A DNA stretch of 12,806 nucleotides from Syntrophales bacterium (GTDB lineage Bacteria > Desulfobacterota > Syntrophia > Syntrophales > UBA8958), in assembly GCA_023231165.1 (NCBI GenBank), contig JALNVY010000047.1, positions 1 to 12,806 on the forward strand. Direction: 5' to 3'. The position numbers and the translations under genes are program-made. Shown one piece after another: positions 7,157 through 12,806 of this stretch. The stretch's first letter is position 1; every line of letters starts with the position of its first letter. The notes under the pieces were generated by a model. It was not told where the DNA came from. It did not search any database and saw only the letters and a program-made list of their open reading frames with translations.

Positions 7157-9034
7157 TTAATAAAATAGTGCCGCCCAGAAGATCAGGCCCGTCAGCAGCA
7201 GTCCCAACAGCAGACTGGCCAGGCCGAAAACGGAGGCAAACAATTGGGTCCAGAGACCGGGTCCTTCCCGTTTCATGGCATCGAGACGGCCTTCCGCCAT
7301 GAGCCGCTCGTATTCAAGTGGCCGTTCATGCCGCAGTGCTTCCAGACGATAGCGCCCGGTAAAGATATTCGGTTCCAGGGGGAACTTGTTGGGCACAAGA
7401 TGGTTGTTAAAGAAATGGACGGTAAAGATGAATATGGCCGCGAGGAATGCCTCCTCGGAATGGACCACCGTGGCCACATTGATCATCCAGCCGGGGAAGA
7501 GATAAGAAAACGCCTCGGGAAACCAGAGCATAAACCCGGAGCCGCCAATGGCGGTCATCCCCCAGAAAACGGCAAAGAAATCAAACTTCTCCCAGTAGGT
7601 CCAACGGTCAAACTTCGGCATATCCCCCTTTCCAAAGAACCACTTGAACATGCCGATGATGTCTTTAACATCCTTAAAGTTCGGGAACAGGGAGTCGGGA
7701 CCGAAGAGACGCTGCAACGATCCCCGGAACTTTCTCTTCGGGAACAGGAACTGCAGGGAAAGCCAGAGGGTATAGAGAAACAGTCCGCATAGGACTAGGG
7801 CGGCGATCCGGTGAAATAATCCGGCCCGATAAGCCCCGCCCCAGATATTGATGAGGATCTTAGCCCAGGGAGAATCATAATACTTGATAGGGAATCCCGT
7901 CATGACTAGGGTGAAGAATGATAGGATCAACAGGACGTGCATAATCCGGTCCCGGACGGGAAAGCGCTGGATCTGCTTTTCCTCCCGGCATTCTGGAAGG
8001 ATTGTATTTTCGATGAATCCCGCCTTCCCCTCGCAGCATTTGTCACAATAGGTTCGCCGCCACCAGAGGATGGTATGGAGCCAGAAAAAGGCGAAAGTCC
8101 CCCCCAGCAGGGCAATCATGAAGGCGTTGGTCCAATAGAGAACGGGGAAACGCTTGGGGTCCAGCGGATCGGGGTGGGCCTCAAAAGAGACGAAACGATC
8201 GTGAAAACCCTTATGGCAGTCCTTACAGGCAGCCTTCATGTTGTCCGGGTGCATGGATGACCGGAGGTCATTTTTGGGCAGGATATTGTGTCCGGGGTGA
8301 CAATCGGCGCAACCGGCCACCCGCTGCGGAAACCCAATGTTGAGAACCTTGCCGTGGTAGGACTCGTCATAACTGGCGACGGCTTTAGTGGAGAACCGGT
8401 TCCGCTTCGCCATTTTAGCATCGGCGTGACAGGAACGGCAGCGACGGGTATAATTCTCCCGGGCGGCAGCCTTATCCCGCTCCAGGTAAGGGTCATAATA
8501 GGGGGTATTGTGCAGGCCATGGCAGTCCGTGCAGGCAGCGGCATCGGTGTTTCCCTTCAGGAGGGCGCCGCTGTGTCCAAGGAGGGTATAGTCCTCGCGG
8601 CTATGGCACTGACTGCAATTCTCCACTACCGCAACCTTTAATCCCTCTCCAGATTTCCGGATGCTGTGGATGTTCTGATGACAGTCCTGACACTGAAAAT
8701 TTTGTTTTATATAGTGGACATCCTTTTTGAACCGGGAGGCGATATCCCGGTGACAGCTTCCGCAATTGACCGGTCCGGGTTTGGTTTCCCCGGTCATATG
8801 ACGGCGAAGATCGGTAATATCCGTGTGGCAGCTCGCACATGTGTTGTTGCCGTGAGCGGAAGCCTGAAAGCCTGCTTTGTAGTGGACATCATTATGACAG
8901 GACTGACAATTGCGAGGCGCCCCTGACTGATTGGCCGCCGTCTGAACGATCCCCATCGGCAGGATCAGTCCGAGGGCCAGACAGACAAGGAAGGCGAAAC
9001 AAAGTCTGCGTCCGATGCTGCTGCGACTCTTCAT
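7157..9034 (-). CDS. nine-haem cytochrome c fused to a di-haem b-type membrane domain (CbcL-like)
   Basis: This 625-residue protein probably oxidises membrane quinol and passes electrons to periplasmic cytochromes. After a signal/anchor (about 9-34) come nine CxxCH sites at 43, 66, 91, 115, 140, 168, 199, 242 and 270. Hydrophobic segments follow at about 300-325, 364-381, 405-430, 485-505, 525-545 and 597-623. H366, H408, H525 and H540 are candidate ligands for two b haems, as in formate dehydrogenase gamma/hydrogenase b subunits. Nine c haems plus a HydC/FdnI-type b domain is the composition described for Geobacter CbcL, a proposed menaquinol oxidase for metal reduction; orthology is not shown. 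Four cysteines (C330, C333, C334, C349) lie between the first two segments, probably in the cytoplasm. AAAGGAGG precedes the ATG by 6 nt; the ATG overlaps the rhodanese stop (9031-9034). Confidence 0.9.
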   Translation of the reverse strand: MKSRSSIGRRLCFAFLVCLALGLILPMGIVQTAANQSGAPRNCQSCHNDVHYKAGFQASAHGNNTCASCHTDITDLRRHMTGETKPGPVNCGSCHRDIASRFKKDVHYIKQNFQCQDCHQNIHSIRKSGEGLKVAVVENCSQCHSREDYTLLGHSGALLKGNTDAAACTDCHGLHNTPYYDPYLERDKAAARENYTRRCRSCHADAKMAKRNRFSTKAVASYDESYHGKVLNIGFPQRVAGCADCHPGHNILPKNDLRSSMHPDNMKAACKDCHKGFHDRFVSFEAHPDPLDPKRFPVLYWTNAFMIALLGGTFAFFWLHTILWWRRTYCDKCCEGKAGFIENTILPECREEKQIQRFPVRDRIMHVLLILSFFTLVMTGFPIKYYDSPWAKILINIWGGAYRAGLFHRIAALVLCGLFLYTLWLSLQFLFPKRKFRGSLQRLFGPDSLFPNFKDVKDIIGMFKWFFGKGDMPKFDRWTYWEKFDFFAVFWGMTAIGGSGFMLWFPEAFSYLFPGWMINVATVVHSEEAFLAAIFIFTVHFFNNHLVPNKFPLEPNIFTGRYRLEALRHERPLEYERLMAEGRLDAMKREGPGLWTQLFASVFGLASLLLGLLLTGLIFWAALFY

Positions 9035-9795
9035 GGCGCCCCTCCTTTATTCCGGGCCTGCCAGGAGACCATGCCACCCTCCAGACGATGGACATTCTCA
9101 AAGCCTTTACGGCGCAGATAACTCACCGCCAGGAAAGAACGGGACCCATCCGCATCGATAACAAGGAGGGGACGATCCCAGGGAAGATCCTGGTAGGTCC
9201 TGTGCAATGTGGCCAGGGGCATATTGACGGCGCCGGTAATGTGATTGGACTGGTAGGCCGCCGGGGAACGTAGATCGATCATCAAGGCCCCCGGCGCCGA
9301 ATTCAACCAGGCCTTCAGGTTTCCCGGCTTGAGGGCCGGCCCTGGAACCCGGGGGATCCGGTTGATGGACTCTACCTCATAACCCGCCCGCTTCCATGCC
9401 GTGAGGCCTCCCTTGAGAAGATAGAGATTGGCAAAACCTTGACGCTGAGCCTCTCGAATGATCTCACAACCTGCTTCGACAGGGGCATTCCCGCCGTAAA
9501 AAACAAGCTTTGCATTACGGTCCTGGGGCAGCACGGCTGTCTTTTCTCCCGTCTCTTCACAGGCAATACAGCGGGACGCAGGAATCCTGCTGTCCATACA
9601 TTCCAGGAAACTTAACACATTAATGAACACAATGTTTTCGCGGTTATCCATCATCCGTAGCACTGCCCGGGGTTCAATTATGGGCGGCGGTTTCTGCTCC
9701 GCTTCCGCCGGGGAGATGAACACTACAAAGGAGAGCAAGGCGGTTAAAGCATATATCATCATATTTCCCATTCTTTTTGACAGATCCACGTTCAT
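9031..9795 (-). CDS. secreted tandem rhodanese-like protein lacking catalytic cysteines
   Basis: This 254-residue protein has a signal peptide (about 9-32, cleavage after AEA) and two rhodanese-type domains (about 41-141 and 155-250), each ending in the family pattern LxGGxxxW. Sulfurtransferases carry a cysteine at the start of the active-site loop. Here the aligned positions are G101 in VFYGGNAPVEAG and D214 in VIDADGSRS, so both domains look inactive. Domain 1 carries an unusual C66, C76, C79 group including CIAC (76-79), which lacks the histidine of a haem site but could form a disulfide or bind metal. Geobacter ext electron-conduit clusters also contain a rhodanese-like protein (ExtH), so a structural or assembly role is plausible. 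The ATG at 9795 lacks a clear ribosome binding site; ATGs at codons 9, 12 or 13 are alternatives. Confidence 0.85.
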   Translation of the reverse strand: MNVDLSKRMGNMMIYALTALLSFVVFISPAEAEQKPPPIIEPRAVLRMMDNRENIVFINVLSFLECMDSRIPASRCIACEETGEKTAVLPQDRNAKLVFYGGNAPVEAGCEIIREAQRQGFANLYLLKGGLTAWKRAGYEVESINRIPRVPGPALKPGNLKAWLNSAPGALMIDLRSPAAYQSNHITGAVNMPLATLHRTYQDLPWDRPLLVIDADGSRSFLAVSYLRRKGFENVHRLEGGMVSWQARNKGGAP

Positions 9796-9798
9796 AAT

Positions 9799-9819
9799 AA
9801 GGATACTCGTCTCATCCTT
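9799..9819 (-). other. small hairpin just before the rhodanese start
   Basis: AAGGAT (9799-9804) and ATCCTT (9814-9819) can pair over 6 bp around a 9-nt loop, three nt upstream of the ATG at 9793-9795. It would hold the only purine-rich stretch near the start (GGAAGGATGAG on the minus strand) in a stem. The short stem makes chance occurrence likely. Confidence 0.25.
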
Positions 9820-9847
9820 CCGTTCTTGGGGGTAAGCTACATATCAC

Positions 9848-9862
9848 AATATAGCTTATATT
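9848..9862. other. AT-rich 15-bp near-palindrome in the cytochrome intergenic gap
   Basis: AATATA and TATATT arms surround a 3-nt centre, about 55 nt upstream of the rhodanese start. It has the symmetry of a regulator site but no family can be named. Apart from this, the hairpin at 9799 and the repeat at 9871, I see no gene or convincing promoter in the 211-bp gap 9796-10006. Confidence 0.2.
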
Positions 9863-9870
9863 AAACAGTT

Positions 9871-9973
9871 CCCTCCCCTTCAAGGGGATGGTTAGGGTAG
9901 GGATGGGGTTAAAATTATGAAATGATGACATCAACCCCACCCTCACCCTAACCCTCTCCCTGAGGGACAGGGG
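9871..9973. repeat. long imperfect inverted repeat, GGTTAGGGT type
   Basis: The left arm (9871-9910, CCCTCCCCTTCAAGGGG onward) and right arm (9933-9973) are complementary with a few mismatches around a 22-nt AT-rich loop. The core GGTTAGGGT pairs perfectly with ACCCTAACC. Each outer end holds its own mini-palindrome (CCCCTTCAAGGGG and TCCCTGAGGGA), so a cruciform or branched RNA hairpin is possible. It has the look of a dispersed intergenic repeat; only one copy is in this window. It lies within a cytochrome gene run, where an RNA stem could partly end transcription or protect the upstream message. Confidence 0.85.
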
Positions 9974-10006
9974 ATTTTTTACGACGGCGCCAGCGTTATT
10001 TCCCAA

Positions 10007-11995
10007 CTACTCAAACGCCGGCACCCCTTTCAGCCCCCAATCCATGTACTGGGGAACGGCATTGGGCTCCTTCAGGGTTGGATAATCGTCTTTCAAAAAA
10101 CCACGGATGTTTCGGATGCCCATCTTGTTGAAAAAGGCGGATGTATCGGTGTGGCAGTCTCCACAGCCGTCGGGACGCCCTCTCACCCCATAGGTCTGTT
10201 TCTTATTGAGGGAGGTCACACCGTGTTCCACCCCATAAATTACCGGCGGACCCATAAGCGGTTCTCCAACCAGGCCGTCTTTGTTAACAGTGTAGATCCG
10301 GTCGGCGACAAACACAACCTGCCGAAAACCCAAAGCGGAAAGGCCCGCGATCATTTTGATAATATCCTTATCTTTTACCGCGGTCAAACGTTTCTCTGTA
10401 ACACCGCCCGGCAGTTTAACCTGCAGGGCGGTCAGGTCGGGAACAGATTTCGCGGCTTGTTCAACATATCGGAGCGGGATCGGCCGAATTCCTCCGTTTG
10501 CCTGTTTTTCTCCAAACCATTGCAGGATTTTGGGAACAATCGGGGCATAGCGTTCTTCCCGATCCTTCCCGGTAGCCCTACGGATCATCCATGGTTTCCA
10601 TGGTTCTTTCGCCAGGCCCTCATAATCGGGAAACCAGCGGACCCCTCCCAGATTATCGGCTGTATACCCGGTTTCCCGACCTGTGCTCATATCGAGAACA
10701 ACCATCCCCCGGGCGGGCTGAGCCACGACATGACAACCGCTACAGGTCACCAGGTAAGTATGGAAGGTCGCCTTGGAGAATTTCCGACTGTGAAGGGATT
10801 GGGGATTTTTCGCCTTTTTGGGCATGCCGCCCCGCCCCGGTTTATATTGATCGCCATGATGACAACCCGTACAGGTTTTCATACCCACATGATCAAGATC
10901 ATCCCTGACGGTGTTCAGAGGGGAGTTCCCCTTGGCAATCTGATGCCGGAGTCGTTCTTGGGCACTGTTACCAATCAGACCATGGCAATCCGTACAGATC
11001 AGTCCGGAACGGACATGGGCGTCGTAGGCGGGACCATGAAGACCTCCCGTATTTTTTGCGTCTCCTTCTCCATGGCATTGGAGACAATTATTTGCTTCCA
11101 CCATTTTTTTTATAAGCCCGCCTTTCATCCGCCCGTCGGTCAAAAAGAGGCCTTGGTTCGACCAGTCATATGACGTAACGGGGCGTTTGGAAAAGTTCCA
11201 TGACCCATCCTTGAATCCTGCCTCCCCGGGACCTGCCCCCGGGCGGTGGTAAGTAAAAACGGCGCCGGTAACCTTACCCAGTCCGGCCCCCGCCGTAGCG
11301 GCCCATCGGTAATTCCGGCGGTTCAATTGCTCATTGCGCTCATGGAAACGGTAATTGCTGCGATGGCAGAGGAGACAATCTGCCTCCACGACACCGCTTT
11401 CCCGGAAATGACTTTTTTTATCCGGCGTCCCCGCAGCGCTGTAATCGCCATCGAGGGCGGCCTTGTTCAATTTCTCTCCGGCAATGAGATTTCGTGTCTT
11501 GTCTGCCTTTCCCTGGGCGTCCCGGCCGTATTCCAGGGGCCCGCCGCCGGGATGACACCAACCGCAGGCAGCCGTGGCGACCTTGTGTCGGGCGTCGTAT
11601 TTGCCGCTTCCGATCCAGTCATAGGTAGTCAGATCGATCTGCCGGGGATCGGCATTGTTTTTCCTTGCCAAACGAGCGGCAGCCGCCGTGGGGAGCCATT
11701 TTCCAAACATCCCCGGCGATAGCAGCCAGGGGCGCTTTGCGTCATAGCGGTCGCTCATCTGGTCGAAACCCTGCTGGAAGTGGTAACCGGATGTAATCAA
11801 GTTATAATTGTGACAACCACCACAGGTCTTCCGGGGGCTGTAGGGATCGGCACTGTTTTCCAGGGAGCTTATTCTGTCTCCCTGTTCGTTTTTCAGCCAG
11901 ATATCCTGATGAGATCTCGCAAAGGCGGCACCGGCAATGAGGACGCCAAGCAGAATCGAAATGACAATAATTAATGTGCATTTGGATGTTTTCAA
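10007..11995 (-). CDS. secreted octahaem c-type cytochrome
   Basis: This 662-residue protein has a signal peptide (about 7-26, AFA-RS) and eight CxxCH sites at 58, 144, 207, 304, 334, 375, 418 and 611. No other membrane segment or lipobox is seen, so it is probably periplasmic or exported further. Spacing between haems is wide, and residues 423-610 contain none, which suggests a separate folded domain between haems 7 and 8. I do not recognise a named family; octahaem nitrite or tetrathionate reductases cannot be excluded from eyesight but their signatures were not seen. The start is a TTG (11993-11995) preceded by AGGTGA, which overlaps the stop of the upstream cytochrome, 7 nt away, so translation is likely coupled. 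The product probably accepts electrons from the c/b fusion. Confidence 0.88.
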   Translation of the reverse strand: MKTSKCTLIIVISILLGVLIAGAAFARSHQDIWLKNEQGDRISSLENSADPYSPRKTCGGCHNYNLITSGYHFQQGFDQMSDRYDAKRPWLLSPGMFGKWLPTAAAARLARKNNADPRQIDLTTYDWIGSGKYDARHKVATAACGWCHPGGGPLEYGRDAQGKADKTRNLIAGEKLNKAALDGDYSAAGTPDKKSHFRESGVVEADCLLCHRSNYRFHERNEQLNRRNYRWAATAGAGLGKVTGAVFTYHRPGAGPGEAGFKDGSWNFSKRPVTSYDWSNQGLFLTDGRMKGGLIKKMVEANNCLQCHGEGDAKNTGGLHGPAYDAHVRSGLICTDCHGLIGNSAQERLRHQIAKGNSPLNTVRDDLDHVGMKTCTGCHHGDQYKPGRGGMPKKAKNPQSLHSRKFSKATFHTYLVTCSGCHVVAQPARGMVVLDMSTGRETGYTADNLGGVRWFPDYEGLAKEPWKPWMIRRATGKDREERYAPIVPKILQWFGEKQANGGIRPIPLRYVEQAAKSVPDLTALQVKLPGGVTEKRLTAVKDKDIIKMIAGLSALGFRQVVFVADRIYTVNKDGLVGEPLMGPPVIYGVEHGVTSLNKKQTYGVRGRPDGCGDCHTDTSAFFNKMGIRNIRGFLKDDYPTLKEPNAVPQYMDWGLKGVPAFE

Positions 11996-12002
11996 TACAC
12001 TT

Positions 12003-12806
12003 TCACCTGTTAATGGGCTTCGGGTTCATGATCAGACCCTGATTGGCCTTTGAGCCGCCTTTGATCATCGTATCCACGTCAAGGAATCCCGCTTTTTCTA
12101 CATGACAAGCATCGCAGGAACGGGTCCTGTCAGTACGCTTGCGAATATTATGGACCGGCGAATCCCAGTAGTTCGGCAGGGCGTCGAAGTTTTCCATCTT
12201 GATTCCATCCTTAACGAAGGTATCCCTGACAGTGGGAATAAGACGCAAGGTTGTCAGGGTCTTATTGTCCCGGGGATTCAAGCCCAAAACCAGAGCCGGT
12301 TTCGCCGCCGCGCCTTTGCCAAGGTGACAATCCTGACACTGACGGTACGCCGTCGCGGTATGACAGCCGTAACAGCTAACCTTGCCTTCGTGGCGCTGAT
12401 GGGAGATCCTGGCCGTCAACTTCGCCTCCTGCCCCAACTTATGGCAATTCCGGCAGGACGGCCGGTCTTTCACGGCCTGCTTGGTGGCATAAGCCGTCCC
12501 GTCACCGTGAAATTCAACCTTCTTATGGCATTCCATACAGGTCATGCCTTTCTGGTAATGGACATCAGGACTACCGCCGTATTCCCCCGTATATTCGGGA
12601 TACACCCGGCCGCCATGACAGAAGGCGCAGGTTTTCCCCTCGTCCTTCTTTACGAACTTGTGTTTCTGAATAAGACCGATGCTGATCCCCCCCACCGCCG
12701 GGGCCTTGACATGGCAATCACCACAGGAGGCGTGGCAACTCCGGCAGGACTGTTCAAACACCTTCGCATCGAAAGTCTTCAACTCATCCTTGGAAAACCG
12801 CGGCAT
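12003..12806 (-). CDS. multihaem c-type cytochrome, 5' end outside the window
   Basis: At least 267 residues are visible, with eight CxxCH sites at 21, 28, 60, 90, 118, 145, 157 and 231 (numbered from the first visible codon). The first two are separated by only two residues (CRSCHASCGDCH). The reading frame is open to the window edge. The methionine codon that happens to sit at 12804-12806 is followed by no signal peptide, which a haem protein must have, so the gene is most likely truncated here and the true start lies beyond. Many haems in a small span and no membrane segment fit a periplasmic electron carrier or one module of a larger wire-like cytochrome. It is the most upstream visible gene of the minus-strand cytochrome run and ends 7 nt before the next start. 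Confidence 0.85.
   Translation of the reverse strand: MPRFSKDELKTFDAKVFEQSCRSCHASCGDCHVKAPAVGGISIGLIQKHKFVKKDEGKTCAFCHGGRVYPEYTGEYGGSPDVHYQKGMTCMECHKKVEFHGDGTAYATKQAVKDRPSCRNCHKLGQEAKLTARISHQRHEGKVSCYGCHTATAYRQCQDCHLGKGAAAKPALVLGLNPRDNKTLTTLRLIPTVRDTFVKDGIKMENFDALPNYWDSPVHNIRKRTDRTRSCDACHVEKAGFLDVDTMIKGGSKANQGLIMNPKPINR
12004..12008 (-). promoter_or_regulatory. ribosome binding site for the TTG-started octahaem cytochrome
   Basis: Read on the minus strand this is AGGTG, eight nt before the TTG start; the following A completes the TGA stop of the upstream cytochrome. The overlap of stop and ribosome binding site supports the TTG start and translational coupling of the two cytochromes. Confidence 0.6.

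Noticed and set aside
8011..8047. CxxCC in the c/b fusion as a tenth haem c site.
   Set aside because: The motif CDKCCE lacks the haem-ligating histidine and probably lies on the cytoplasmic side, where c haem is not attached.
9793..9816. A seven-codon upstream frame (MRRVSLL) whose stop overlaps the rhodanese ATG.
   Set aside because: Its own ribosome binding site would touch its ATG with no spacing, so translation is unlikely; it is probably chance.
9891..9955. Telomere-like or CRISPR-like TTAGGG/CCCTAA units.
   Set aside because: They occur once per arm of an inverted repeat, not as tandem or regularly spaced units.
9974..9986. A T6 run after the inverted repeat as a plus-strand terminator.
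   Set aside because: No plus-strand gene precedes it within reach, and the neighbouring genes are all on the minus strand.
9812..10006. A 64-codon minus-strand open frame in the gap between two cytochrome genes.
   Set aside because: It mostly translates the inverted repeat (giving SLRERVRVRVG-type peptide), has no good ribosome binding site, and is a typical spurious repeat-derived ORF.
10151..11173. A 340-codon plus-strand open frame opposite the octahaem cytochrome.
   Set aside because: It mirrors a gene with eight CxxCH sites; the long frame results from GC-rich codon use on the other strand.

Overview
The window looks like chromosome from an anaerobic, cytochrome-rich Gram-negative bacterium. 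I infer the Desulfobacterota (old Deltaproteobacteria), perhaps a syntrophic or metal-reducing lineage. The basis is three large multihaem c-type cytochromes with 25 visible CxxCH motifs in all, System II (ResB/CcsB) cytochrome c maturation, a cytochrome c/b fusion like those of Geobacter-type electron-transfer chains, and dispersed palindromic repeats. No rRNA, tRNA, CRISPR array, transposase or phage gene was seen, and the organism is not identified.

Layout. (1) Positions 78-1753, plus strand: a two-gene ABC-2 exporter (ATPase and permease overlapping by ATGA). (2) 1753-1923: a 125-bp palindromic repeat, then a strong bidirectional terminator. (3) 1948-3252, minus strand: a PLP-dependent class I/II aminotransferase. 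It diverges from (4) 3449-4309, plus strand, a compact RNase D with a near-consensus sigma70 promoter. (5) 4309-4433: a second copy of the 125-bp repeat. (6) 4472-12806, minus strand: one long run of seven genes. In transcription order these are an octahaem or larger cytochrome cut by the window edge, a secreted octahaem cytochrome, a 211-bp gap with a different palindromic repeat, a secreted double-rhodanese protein without catalytic cysteines, a nine-haem cytochrome c fused to a di-haem b-type membrane domain, ResB, CcsB, and a small secreted chagasin-type (I42) protein.

How the genes fit together (inference). The c/b fusion has the parts of an inner-membrane quinol dehydrogenase like Geobacter CbcL. 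The two upstream multihaem proteins would take electrons from it across the periplasm and perhaps beyond. ResB and CcsB would attach haem to the many CxxCH sites of the same operon. The rhodanese-like protein recalls the one found in Geobacter ext electron-conduit clusters. The chagasin-type inhibitor has no obvious role here. Four-base ATGA overlaps (9031-9034 and 5747-5750), a 7-nt gap at 11996-12002 and a 15-nt gap at 7142-7156 support co-transcription; the 211-bp gap may separate two transcription units.

The most notable unexplained items are the 125-bp repeat, whose two copies both start on the last base of a stop codon between convergent genes and differ by compensatory changes; the inactive CIAC-bearing rhodanese; the probable cytoplasmic four-cysteine segment of the c/b fusion; and the long haem-free insert in the octahaem cytochrome.
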